DNA of 64,000 nt from Roseiarcus sp963835955 (GTDB lineage: Bacteria; Pseudomonadota; Alphaproteobacteria; Rhizobiales; Beijerinckiaceae). The notes under the pieces are model-generated. The model was not told where the DNA came from. It was given only the letters and a program-made list of their open reading frames with translations, and did not search any database. The DNA lies in NCBI GenBank assembly GCA_963835955.1, contig CAWIHZ010000013.1, positions 62,001 through 126,000 on the forward strand, read 5' to 3'. Made by a program: the position numbers and the translations under genes. Position 1 is the stretch's first letter; every line of letters starts with the position of its first letter. Shown piece by piece: positions 46,274 through 54,560 of this stretch.

Positions 46274-47376
46274 GCCGCCGAGGAGGGCAGGTTCACGTCA
46301 AGTCTGCCCTGGCAAGGCTTTCCGTCCGTCGCCGCCTCGGCGCACAATTTGACCGTCGCGTGCGGCCCGCTGTCGGTAAAGTCGGCGAAGAAGCTGTCCG
46401 GAAGGTTCGGGAACACGGTCACCCCTTCCTTGACGGTCTCGTTGGTGACGAATGGGAATGGAATGGTGACATTCTTCCTCGGATACTTCTTGGCCAGAAT
46501 CCTGCGCGCAAGCTCCAGCGAAATGACGGAAAGGAAGGGCGGCTGACCGATCGAGATGCCTTCGACCTTGTGTCCCTCGTAGCCGATCATGAACTTGCGG
46601 AAGCCGTTTTCCGCTTCGCCCGCCGTCGGCGGCAATGGGCGCTTGGCGGCGATGAACGCTTTGAGCACGCCGTCCGTCCCGCCTTGGCACCAGATCCCAT
46701 CGATCTTCGCCAGCGAAGGGAGGATCGCTGAGGTGTTTCGCTCGGCCGTGGCCGAATCCCACATGCCGGTATATCGGTTGACGACCTTGATCCCTGGATT
46801 CTTCGCCCACACTTCGTCGGCGCCCTTGTTGCGGTCCTGATCGACCGAGGTGCCGGCGACGCCGGTCACCATGATGACGTTGCCCTTGCCGTTCAGTTTC
46901 TGGGCGAGCCAGTCGGCGAGCTGCTTGCCGAACGCAATCTGATCGGTGTTGACCTTGAGCGCCGATGGCGCGGTGACAATGTTGTCGAAAGACACGACGA
47001 GGATGCCGCGCTCGTTGGCCTGCGTCAGGATGCCGTTGAGGCCGGTCGGCGACGCCGCGTCGACGACGATCGCATCCACCTTGCGGGCGATCAGATCCGA
47101 TATCTGCTGCGACTGTTTGCTGACGTCGTTGCCCGAGTTGAACCAGGAGCCTTCAACCTCGGACTTGAACGGCTCCATCTGCAGCGCCGCCTTGAACACA
47201 TTCTCCATCTCGATGCGCCACTTGTTGCCGATGTAGGAATTCGACAGGGCGATCTTGAACTTCTTGCCGCCCTCGGCCGCCAGCGCGCTGAGGGGAGAAA
47301 CGCCGGTGAGGCCGAAACCTCCGATTGCCGTCGCGCCGAGGCCGAGCGCCCCGCGTCGCGTGAACTTGCCAGTCAT
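46270..47376 (-). CDS. Sugar ABC transporter periplasmic binding protein
   Basis: 368 aa from the ATG at 47376, with a GGAGGA ribosome-binding site. The N-terminus (FTRRGALGLGATAIGG) looks like a twin-arginine signal, so export may be by Tat. The mature part is a type I periplasmic binding fold: KIALSNSYIGNKWRIEM, then AIVVDAASPTGLNGI and VVSFDNIVTAP. The ligand is not evident. It heads the four-gene operon, and the upstream 200 bp are notably AT-rich and likely hold its promoter and operator. Confidence 0.88.
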   Translation of the reverse strand: MTGKFTRRGALGLGATAIGGFGLTGVSPLSALAAEGGKKFKIALSNSYIGNKWRIEMENVFKAALQMEPFKSEVEGSWFNSGNDVSKQSQQISDLIARKVDAIVVDAASPTGLNGILTQANERGILVVSFDNIVTAPSALKVNTDQIAFGKQLADWLAQKLNGKGNVIMVTGVAGTSVDQDRNKGADEVWAKNPGIKVVNRYTGMWDSATAERNTSAILPSLAKIDGIWCQGGTDGVLKAFIAAKRPLPPTAGEAENGFRKFMIGYEGHKVEGISIGQPPFLSVISLELARRILAKKYPRKNVTIPFPFVTNETVKEGVTVFPNLPDSFFADFTDSGPHATVKLCAEAATDGKPCQGRLDVNLPSSAA

Positions 47377-47406
47377 GGATTTCCTCCGTTGAAAATGGTC
47401 ATTACT

Positions 47407-47435
47407 ACTTTGCATTAGTGTGATACTTTGCGCAA
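47407..47435 (-). promoter_or_regulatory. Possible operator upstream of the sugar ABC operon
   Basis: A direct repeat ACTTTGC occurs at 47407 and 47425, 18 bp apart, and the second copy runs into the palindrome TTGCGCAA (47428-47435). CG-centred palindromes are typical of LacI-family operators. No regulator gene is adjacent, so the assignment is tentative. Confidence 0.25.
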
Positions 47436-47602
47436 TTTGAGGCGCGCTCTGTGCAAAATTGTGTTGATTCGGTTCATAATCAGGCGATTTCTGGATTTAA
47501 CACACACAACTCGTTATATAGACGTCAACGACGAAACCGGCGCTGACGTTCTTTTGGATTTACCCCGGGAGTTCGCACAATCCAAAGCAACGGCGTTGAA
47601 AA

Positions 47603-49616
47603 TCACCCGCCCGTCGATCGCCCGCCTCGATCGAACCGCGCCTCGACTTCCGCCACAATGGCCGCGAGAATGGCGTTGATTTCAAAGTCCTTGGGCGTAT
47701 AGACCGCGGCGACGCCGGCGGCGCGCAGCCTTTTGGCGTCGCCGGGCGGGACGATCCCGCCGACGACCACCGGAACCTGCCCGAGCCCCGCCGCTCGCAG
47801 ACAGGCCAGAACCTCCTCGGTCAGCGCCACATGCGAGCCCGAGAGGATCGATATCCCGACGCAGTGGACGCCCGATTTCGCCCGCTCGGCGATCTCTTGC
47901 GGCGTGAACCGGATCCCCTCGTAGACGACCTCCATGCCGGCGTCGGTGGCGCGAACGGCGATCTGTTCGGCGCCGTTGGAATGGCCGTCGAGGCCGGGCT
48001 TGCCGATCAGGAATTTGATCCGCCGGCCGAGTTTCATCGACACCCGCTCGACCTCGCTCCGCAGCGCGTCGAGACCGGCCGCCTCCTGGCGGGCTTTCGG
48101 CGACACCCCGGTCGGAGCGCGGAACTCGCCGAATTCGGCCCGCAGCGCGTCGCCCCATTCTCCCGTCGTCACCCCGGCTTTCGCGGCTTCAATCGAGGCC
48201 GGCATGATGTTGGCCCCGCCAGCCGCCGCCGCGCGCAGCGAAGCGAGCGCCTCGCGGACGCGGGCGCCGTCGCGCTGCGCGCGCCACGCCTCGAGGCTTG
48301 CGATCTGCTCTGCCTCGGCCTCGGCCGATGGCACCATGATCGAGCCGCCCCCGGCCGTCAGCGGCGAGGGCTCCGAATTGGCGAAGGCGTTGACGCCGAC
48401 CACGATCTGTTCGCCGCGCTCGATCGCCTCCAGGCGACGGGTGTTGGATTCGACCAGACGGGCCTTGAGGACGCCGGTCTCGATCGCCTTGACCGCGCCG
48501 CCCATGGCGTCGATCGCCGCGATTTCGGCCAGGGCCTCGCGCTTCAGCCGCTCGACCGCGGCGGCGATTTCCCGGCTGCCGTCGAACAGGTCGCCGAATT
48601 CGAGCAGATCGGTTTCGTAGGCCATGATCTGCTGGAGGCGTAGCGACCATTGCTGATCGAACGGCCGCGGCAGGCCGAGCGCCTCGTTCCAGGCCGGCAA
48701 TTGCACCGCGCGGGCGCGCGCGCCGCGCGAGAGAACCACCGACAGCATCTCGATCAGAATGCGATAGGCGTTGTTCTCCGGCTGCTGCTCGGTCAATCCG
48801 AGCGAATTGACCTGAACGCCATAGCGGAAGCGGCGCTTCGCCGGATCCCTGACGCCGTAGCGGTCGCGGGTGATCTCGTCCCACAGTTCGACGAAGGCCC
48901 GCATCTTGGCGAGCTCGGTCACGAACCGCATGCCGGCGTTGACGAAGAACGAAATGCGCCCGACTGCCTCGGCGAACTCCTCATCGCCGACTTCGGCCGA
49001 CTGACGCACGCGATCGAGCACGGCGACCGCGGTCGCGAGCGCGATCGAGAGTTCCTGCACCGGCGTCGCGCCCGCCTCCTGAAGGTGGTAGGAGCAGACG
49101 TTGATCGGATTCCACTTCGGCGTCTCGCGGGCGCAAAAAAGGATCAGGTCCCTGGTCAGGCGCAGCGAGGCGTCGGGCGGAAACACATAGGCGCCGCGGG
49201 CGAGATATTCCTTGATGATGTCGTTTTGGGTCGTGCCCTGAAGTTCGCCGCGGGGCGCGCCCTGTTCGTCGGCGGCGGCGATATAGAGCGCCATCAGCCA
49301 TGGCGCGGTGGCGTTGATGGTCATCGACGTGTTCATCGAGGCGAGCGGGATCTGGTCGAACAGCGTCCGCATGTCGCCGAGATGGGAGATCGCGACCCCG
49401 ACCTTGCCGACCTCGCCGCGCGCCAGCGGGTGGTCGCTGTCGAGGCCGGTCTGGGTCGGCAGATCGAAGGCGATCGAGAGCCCGGTCTGACCCTTCGACA
49501 GGTTCTGGCGATAGAGAAGGTTGGATTCGCGCGCGGTCGAATGCCCGGCGTAGGTGCGAAAGATCCAGGGTTTGTCCCGGCGCGCCGCAAGCGATGCGCC
49601 CGTTCGCCTCGTCCAT
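47603..49616 (-). CDS. ecm: Ethylmalonyl-CoA mutase (MeaA family), probable frameshift near N-terminus
   Basis: B12-dependent mutase turning ethylmalonyl-CoA into methylsuccinyl-CoA in acetyl-CoA assimilation. The catalytic part begins KPWIFRTYAGHSTA, then AFDLPTQTGLDSDHPLARG, and the C-terminal B12 domain has the D-x-H-x-x-G histidine (GLDGHSNGAEQ). The ATG at 49616 has GGAAGG upstream but is one base out of frame with the body. Removing one base of 49576-49578 would give a 670-aa protein starting MDEANGRIA. Without a shift the in-frame start would be the GTG at 49621 (672 aa). Methylmalonyl-CoA mutase is the alternative, but the sequence favours MeaA/Ecm. Confidence 0.88.
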
Positions 49617-49903
49617 CGCACGCCTTCCGCGCAAGCCTTAAGGGCGGCGGACCGCGATCGCCCGCGCCGGCCGATTTTGTGCAGAGCACAATGCCAGAAG
49701 TTGCGCCGCGGCGCCACATCGCCGAACCCACTTGGCTGCGCCATGCTCAAATCCGTCGCCGCCTGCAGCCCATTCTCAGCGGCTCAAAAAACCCGCGAAC
49801 GCCCTTCGGCGCGGATCAGGTGCCTTGACCTCCATGCGGAGACGATCGCCGCGTCGGAACGGCGCAGTCACCCGAAGGGCCGGAGCGAAGCGGCGGAGGC
49901 GCG

Positions 49904-50065
49904 TCAGCGCCTTGACGGCGATGAGCCGATGTGGCCCTGCCGAAGCGTGACGTTCTTGTAAATCCGGCAGGGCTTGACCCAAGGGTCCGGCGCAACAAGA
50001 GCGGCGCGGTCGACGTAGCGGCGATTTGCGAGGCGGCGGGCCGGCCGGCTGACGGGTTCGGACAT
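49904..50065 (-). CDS. Possible small protein, 53 aa, unknown
   Basis: ATG at 50065 is preceded by GGGGAGGAAA, one of the strongest ribosome-binding sites in the window. The product is basic (MSEPVSRPARRLANRRY... ending GSSPSRR) with one cysteine and no membrane segment. No family is recognised. The only support is the translation signal, so it may be chance. Confidence 0.35.
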   Translation of the reverse strand: MSEPVSRPARRLANRRYVDRAALVAPDPWVKPCRIYKNVTLRQGHIGSSPSRR

Positions 50066-50437
50066 TTTCCTCCCCAGGCTGGAAACTGAGACCCGCCGCT
50101 GCCCGACGATCCTCTTGATCGGTTCGTCGCTGTAGTCCCTCGCAATGGTGCGAAATTTCAGTGATTCGACCGCATTTTCCCTGTTGATTGCCGGCAGTTA
50201 TCAAGCATTCATATTTTGTTTTACGGAATTCCGGTGAGATGAACATCATTGCACTATTGGAGCTGGCTACCAGGGATGAGGCCAGCGACTTGCCGGGCTC
50301 CCGGGCAGCAGGGCGGCAGGAGGCGGCGATTTTCGAAAACCAATTTAATGCGACAATCTCTTTGAGATAATCAGAAGGCATGTTAGGGTTCTCCTCGTCG
50401 CTGGATCGAGGCGCGCCTGGCGCGCCGAGGGCGGCGG

Positions 50438-50483
50438 CCGCTTTTCAGCCTTCACGCGGGCGGGTTGACAGGCTGAAAAGCGG
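50438..50483. repeat. Perfect 13-bp inverted repeat
   Basis: CCGCTTTTCAGCC (50438-50450) pairs exactly with GGCTGAAAAGCGG (50471-50483) around a 20-base spacer. No T-run follows. It could be a protein-binding site, an RNA hairpin or a relic of a mobile element end. Confidence 0.6.
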
Positions 50484-50611
50484 ATCGGAGGCCTCGGAGA
50501 GGACGAAAGGACGGGGGAGGGACGTCAAGGAGCGCCGGGCGGGCGCAAAAAATTCTAATTTGGATTCGCGCATAAGCCCTTGAAAAGTCTCAATTCGCGG
50601 AAACAAGACGC

Positions 50612-50691
50612 TTTCGTTTGCTTCCCTCTAATTTTCGCTGGCTTCCCTTTTGTTTTCGTTTGCTTCCGCTTTTACTTTCGCTGGCTTCCCC
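50612..50691. repeat. 21-bp tandem repeat, four units
   Basis: Units begin with TTTCG at 50612, 50633, 50654 and 50676 (periods 21, 21, 22). They alternate between TTTCGTTTGCTTCC and TTTCGCTGGCTTCC, so the higher-order unit is about 42 bp repeated twice. It ends about 50 bp from the TIGR02301 gene stop. It is too short and lacks spacers for a CRISPR array. Confidence 0.65.
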
Positions 50692-50742
50692 CGATTTGCG
50701 AGGCCTTCGCTCGCGGCCGGCGGCGGGCGACTTCCTCGGGCC

Positions 50743-51198
50743 TCAGCCGCCGCCGTAGCGGCTGGCGACTTCGGTGGCGAGACGGGCCATCTCGCTCAGG
50801 AAATTGGCGATGATTTCGCCGGCGGCGGGCGTGCATTCGCGATAGGTGATCCGGTAGTCCTCGAAACCGCGATTGTAGGCCCCGGCGAGGAGGTCGCGCT
50901 CGGTTTCGCTTGCGCTCTCCGCCTCCAGAAGCGCCGCCATCCTGGCCCGGAACTTGGCGCCGTCGCCGGCGCCGCAAAGATCGCGCAGGTAAGTGAGCGC
51001 GCCCATGATTTCGGCCAGCCGCAACAACTGGGGCTGATAGGGCGGAGGCGGTTCGGCGGCCGGCGCGGGCGTTTTCGCCGCCGCCGCGGGAGGGGTGGCG
51101 GGCGCGGGCTTGGGCGTCGACGTTTGGGCGGCGAGCGACGCGCCGCCGGCGGCGATCAGCGCCGCGGCGCTCAAAATGGCGACCAGCGCGCGCCTCAC
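50743..51198 (-). CDS. TIGR02301-type conserved exported protein
   Basis: 151 aa with a signal peptide (MRRALVAILSAAALIAAGGA, cut near SLAAQ). A proline/alanine linker follows, then a helical domain with two cysteines (YLRDLCGAGDG and TYRECTPAAG) and the segment RDLLAGAYNRGFEDYR. The pattern and its place beside a NUDIX gene match a family conserved in Hyphomicrobiales with unknown function. Its start overlaps the NUDIX stop by four bases, so the two are co-expressed. Confidence 0.75.
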   Translation of the reverse strand: MRRALVAILSAAALIAAGGASLAAQTSTPKPAPATPPAAAAKTPAPAAEPPPPYQPQLLRLAEIMGALTYLRDLCGAGDGAKFRARMAALLEAESASETERDLLAGAYNRGFEDYRITYRECTPAAGEIIANFLSEMARLATEVASRYGGG

Positions 51199-51632
51199 CG
51201 CGTTCGGCTTTCGATCCGCGCCGCGCTCGCCAGAATCTCGCCGAGCCCCGGCGTCGTCGGCAGGGATGCCGAGGCTTTCGGGTCGATCCAGGCGACGGCG
51301 TCGATTTCGGCGCTGGCGCGCGCCTCGCCTCCTCGCCAGCGGGCGACGAAGGAAGCGATGACGAAATGCGTGCGCACCTGATCGCGCTCGCGCTCGATCG
51401 GCTCGACATGCCGGTTGAAGCCGACAATCTCGGCCTCGACCCCGACTTCTTCCTCGAGCTCGCGCGCGAGCGCTTGCTCCAGCGTCTCGCCGACCTCGAC
51501 CACGCCGCCCGGCAGCGAAAACCGTCCGATCATCGGCGCCCGGGCCCGGCGGGCGACAAGAACCCGGCCATCCCGAAACACCGCCGCCGAGACGGCCAGG
51601 ATCGGGCGGGCCGGATAGAGACGATCATTCAC
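51195..51632 (-). CDS. NUDIX hydrolase
   Basis: 145 aa. The NUDIX box is GGVVEVGETLEQALARELEE followed by EVG, at about residues 42-64, complete with the catalytic glutamates. The N-terminus (RPILAVSAAVFRDGRVLVARR) is like ADP-ribose pyrophosphatase or 8-oxo-dGTP-type enzymes, but the substrate cannot be assigned. It is coupled to the TIGR02301-type gene by a four-base overlap. Confidence 0.9.
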   Translation of the reverse strand: MNDRLYPARPILAVSAAVFRDGRVLVARRARAPMIGRFSLPGGVVEVGETLEQALARELEEEVGVEAEIVGFNRHVEPIERERDQVRTHFVIASFVARWRGGEARASAEIDAVAWIDPKASASLPTTPGLGEILASAARIESRTR

Positions 51633-51766
51633 GCGCGGCCTCGGACCGGCTTTGGGGCCTGGGAAGGGGGGCGGACAGTGCGAGAGTCATGAGCGGTCGG
51701 AATTGTGGCAGGCGCGGCATTGATACCACATTCCCGGACCGGAGCGACGGACGGCGTCGCCGCCGC

Positions 51767-52381
51767 TCACGGGTAAAGCCTCTGCCTCTCCCACGGCGCC
51801 TCGACGCCCGCCCTGCGGAACCGCACTCGATCGTGAAGCCGGGATGGCCCGTCGCGCCAGAATTCGATCTCGACCGGCGTCAGGCGATAGCCCCGCCAAT
51901 AGTCCGGCCGCGGGATCTCGCCGTCGCCGAACCGGCGGTCATAGGCTTCGGCCGCGGCCTCCAGTTCCGCGCGCGACGCGAGCGGGCGCGACTGCTGGCT
52001 GGCCCATGCGCCGATCTGGCTGCCCCTGGGGCGGGAGGCGAAATAGGCGTCGCTTTCGGGCGCCGTCAGTTCCGCGACCAGACCGCGGAACCGGACCTGG
52101 CGGCGAAGCGACTTCCAATGGAACAGCGCCGCCGCCATCGGCTGGCCGGCGAGCTCCCGCCCCTTGGCGCTCTCGACATTGGTGTAGAAGACGATGCCGC
52201 CCGCGTCGGCCCCCTTGCACAACACCATGCGCGCGTTCGGCAATCCGCTCCCGTCGACCGTCGCCAGTGTCATCGCCTCGGGATCGTTGATCTCAGCGCC
52301 CGTCGCCTCCTCGAGCCAGAGCCGGAACAGCGCCTCCGGGTCGCAAGCCTCGGTAAAGTTACTCGGATTTAACTCTCTCAA
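51767..52381 (-). CDS. pdxH: Pyridoxamine 5'-phosphate oxidase
   Basis: FMN enzyme making pyridoxal 5'-phosphate; 204 aa. Visible features: MTLATVDGSGLPNARMVLCK near residue 37, FYTNVESAKGREL, ALFHWKSLRRQVRFRG, the long SRPRGSQIGAWASQQS loop, and the C-terminal R-L-x-P signature (ERQRLYP). It is divergent from the small lipoprotein gene, with 26 bp between the start codons, so promoters overlap coding sequence or lie in that gap. Confidence 0.95.
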   Translation of the reverse strand: MRELNPSNFTEACDPEALFRLWLEEATGAEINDPEAMTLATVDGSGLPNARMVLCKGADAGGIVFYTNVESAKGRELAGQPMAAALFHWKSLRRQVRFRGLVAELTAPESDAYFASRPRGSQIGAWASQQSRPLASRAELEAAAEAYDRRFGDGEIPRPDYWRGYRLTPVEIEFWRDGPSRLHDRVRFRRAGVEAPWERQRLYP

Positions 52382-52407
52382 GGCGATCCTGACCCTTCCG
52401 CAATGGA

Positions 52408-52683
52408 ATGACGGCGCGAATGATATCGGCGCGAACGCTTTTTGGCCAATTCTCCGCGAGCCCCCGCGCTCGATTTCGGGCGGCCGCCGCCGGCGCCCTC
52501 CTGGCCACGGTCGCCCTTTGCGGCTGCTCCTTCTCCGAGCGGCTGCCGGGGTTGGCCGAACTCGAGCAGAGCGATACTGTCCAGCGGTCGATGAACGCGA
52601 CCGCCGAGGTCGACAGCGGCGGCGAACTGAAGGAGAATGTGCGAATCGACGTCGGCGATCCCGTGGTCATGAAGGACCCATAG
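52408..52683 (+). CDS. Small putative lipoprotein
   Basis: 91 aa. A basic N-terminus (residues 1-22) and hydrophobic stretch AAAAGALLATVALCGCS end in a plausible lipobox (L-C-G-C), so Cys39 or so may be lipidated. The mature part is short and acidic, with no known domain. Related alphaproteobacterial loci have a longer surface-protein gene between pdxH and dnaJ; this could be a short or truncated version, which is inference. Confidence 0.5.
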   Translation: MTARMISARTLFGQFSASPRARFRAAAAGALLATVALCGCSFSERLPGLAELEQSDTVQRSMNATAEVDSGGELKENVRIDVGDPVVMKDP

Positions 52684-52696
52684 CAGGCCCGCCTCC

Positions 52697-52727
52697 CTTG
52701 TGTGGCGCCAGCCAACGACCCACATAG
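52697..52727 (+). promoter_or_regulatory. Possible RpoH-type promoter before the DnaJ-like gene
   Basis: CTTG (52697-52700) followed after 18 bases by CCCACATAG (52719-52727) resembles alphaproteobacterial heat-shock promoters. It lies about 56 bp before the chaperone start and fits the gene's expected regulation. By eye only. Confidence 0.3.
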
Positions 52728-52782
52728 ACGGGGAGACATTGGTCCTCGCGCTTTAAATAGGCGAGGGCCTGGGAATGGGCTC

Positions 52783-53736
52783 ATGATGCGCGATCCATAT
52801 GACGTTCTTGGAGTGACGAAGACGGCGAGCGCGGCCGAAATCAAATCCGCCTTCCGCAAGCTCGCCAAGAAGTATCACCCTGATCAAAGCAAGGAGCCGA
52901 GGGCCAAGGAACGCTTCGCCGAGGTCGGATCGGCTTACGAAATTCTCGGCGACGCGAAGAAACGCGGCGCTTTTGATCGCGGGGAAATCGACGCCGAAGG
53001 CAAGCCCCGGGCGCCGCAGTTCGAGGGATTCGGATTCGGTCGGCAGGCGGGCGGCGCGGATTTCCGCAACTTCAACTTCGATTTTGGCGGCGGCGGATTT
53101 TCGGCCGAAAGCGGTTCGATCGATCCCGATATTCTGTCGGAGCTGTTTGGAACAGGCCGGAGCCGAGGGCGCGCCCGCGCCCAGCCGGCGCGGGGCGACG
53201 ATATCGCCGCCACTGTCGCCGTGCCGCTGGCGACGGCGGCCAACGGCGGTTCGATTCGGGTGGCTCTTCCGACCGGAAAGACATTGGACGTCGCCGTCCC
53301 GGCCGGCATCGAGGACGGAAAATCGATCCGGCTGCGCGGCCAAGGGCATCCCGGCCCCCGCAACGGCCCGGCGGGCGACGTCATCGTGACGGTCCGCTAT
53401 GCGCCTCATCCCTTGTTCAAGGTGGAAGGGCGGGATCTGCGACTGGATCTGCCGATCACTCTATATGAAGCGGTTCTGGGCGCGAAAGTGCGTGTGCCGA
53501 CGCTCGGCGGCGAAGTGGAGACGTCGATCGCGCCGGGCATGAGCGGCGGCAGAGTGCTGAGGCTGCGCGGCAAAGGACTGCCGGCCGTCTCGGAACTGGC
53601 GGCGGGCGATCTTCTAGCGACGGTCCGGATCGTGCTGCCGGGCGAATCAGATGGCGAGCTGACCGCGTTGATGCTCAAATGGCGCGACCGGAAACCTTAT
53701 GATCCGCGCTCCGGCGCAGTCAGATCGGGTTCGTAG
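52783..53736 (+). CDS. DnaJ-class chaperone without zinc finger (CbpA-like)
   Basis: 317 aa from the ATG at 52783; a second ATG directly follows. The N-terminal J-domain contains the H-P-D triad (KYHPDQSK). A G/F-rich linker follows (FEGFGFGRQAGG... FDFGGGGF) and then two DnaJ C-domains without cysteine motifs. It should stimulate DnaK ATPase. Its last 40 bp overlap the converging anti-sigma gene. Confidence 0.93.
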   Translation: MMRDPYDVLGVTKTASAAEIKSAFRKLAKKYHPDQSKEPRAKERFAEVGSAYEILGDAKKRGAFDRGEIDAEGKPRAPQFEGFGFGRQAGGADFRNFNFDFGGGGFSAESGSIDPDILSELFGTGRSRGRARAQPARGDDIAATVAVPLATAANGGSIRVALPTGKTLDVAVPAGIEDGKSIRLRGQGHPGPRNGPAGDVIVTVRYAPHPLFKVEGRDLRLDLPITLYEAVLGAKVRVPTLGGEVETSIAPGMSGGRVLRLRGKGLPAVSELAAGDLLATVRIVLPGESDGELTALMLKWRDRKPYDPRSGAVRSGS

Positions 53737-54560
53737 CCGGCGTTGACAAAAGCCGTCGCGATGGCGCGCAACGACGCGGCGTCGAGATCGCCGACCAAAA
53801 CGTAGCCCTGCCCCGCGCTGGTCCAGACTGCGACGTTCCAGCCGCGCGCCCGAAGAAGCCTCAGCGGCGTGGGCGGTGGCGCGTCGAGAGGTTGAACCAG
53901 CATTCCCAGGCGACGCCGATCCCCCTGGTAGACGAGAAAAGCCGCGGCGGAACCCGATCCAGGCGCGATCCGCGCGCCAACAAGGCTGACCTCGGCGGGC
54001 GTCGCCGGCAGGTGTACAGGCCAACCGAGCTGAGCCGTCAGCCATGACCGCGCCATCGCCGCATCGGGGTTCGCGAATTCGACCGGCGGACTGCCCGGCT
54101 GGGCGAAAGCGCTGAAAGCGGCGGCGCCCGCTTCGCCGAACCCGACTGACGGCGCCGGAGATCTAGGCGCCCATGCGCAAATTAGGCAGACGGCCAACGT
54201 TGCGAGGCCCGCCCGCACAGCCAAGCTGGGCGCGCTCTTCCAGGTCGAAAGTGGCGGCGCGCCGACGCCGGCGCCCGACCGGCTTTCGCCCCCTTCACGG
54301 GCAAACCGCATGCCGGGCGTCGTTGAGCGCCGGAACTTGCCGATTTGGTCGCCGGCCTGGAAGCGGGGGCCGACCGCGAAGCCGCGCGCGCCCGTCCGGT
54401 CGAACGCGGCGCAGATCGCCCTGTTTTGCGCGCGCCATCGCGCGGCGCGTTGCCGCAGCGCCGGATCCTCCGCCATTTGCGTTTCGAACGCCCGCCGCTC
54501 GGCGGGTTCGAGGCAGTCGTCGACATAGGCGTGCAAATCGGCGAGGCGGCGGCCTTCCAT
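53697..54560 (-). CDS. Anti-sigma factor-like membrane protein
   Basis: 287 aa. The N-terminus (LADLHAYVDDCLEPAERRAF, then EDPALRQRAARW) looks like an anti-sigma zinc-finger-type helical domain but lacks the H-x3-C-x2-C motif. One membrane helix lies near residue 120 (AGLATLAVCLICAW), then a periplasmic domain of about 140 residues. The ATG shares one base with the stop of the sigma-like gene (TAATG), so the pair is coupled. The C-terminal 40 bp overlap the dnaJ end. Confidence 0.75.
   Translation of the reverse strand: MEGRRLADLHAYVDDCLEPAERRAFETQMAEDPALRQRAARWRAQNRAICAAFDRTGARGFAVGPRFQAGDQIGKFRRSTTPGMRFAREGGESRSGAGVGAPPLSTWKSAPSLAVRAGLATLAVCLICAWAPRSPAPSVGFGEAGAAAFSAFAQPGSPPVEFANPDAAMARSWLTAQLGWPVHLPATPAEVSLVGARIAPGSGSAAAFLVYQGDRRRLGMLVQPLDAPPPTPLRLLRARGWNVAVWTSAGQGYVLVGDLDAASLRAIATAFVNAGYEPDLTAPERGS

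Larger units (their letters stand above)
49617..50742. other. Gene-poor region with repeats and a possible small gene
   Basis: About 1.1 kb without a recognisable family protein. It contains a 53-codon minus-strand reading with a strong ribosome-binding site (49904-50065), an AT-richer stretch around 50150-50380, a perfect 13-bp inverted repeat (50438-50483) and a 21-bp tandem repeat (50612-50691). The base composition around 50150-50380 and 50560-50690 is lower in GC than the flanks. Confidence 0.5.

Noticed and set aside
50612..50691. CRISPR array
   Set aside because: The repeats are directly adjacent, about 21 bp, with no unique spacers and no cas genes nearby.
51687..51899. Minus-strand frame with a C-R-A-C-H haem-binding-like motif
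   Set aside because: It is mostly an out-of-frame reading of pdxH, with no signal peptide or ribosome-binding site. The motif is probably chance.
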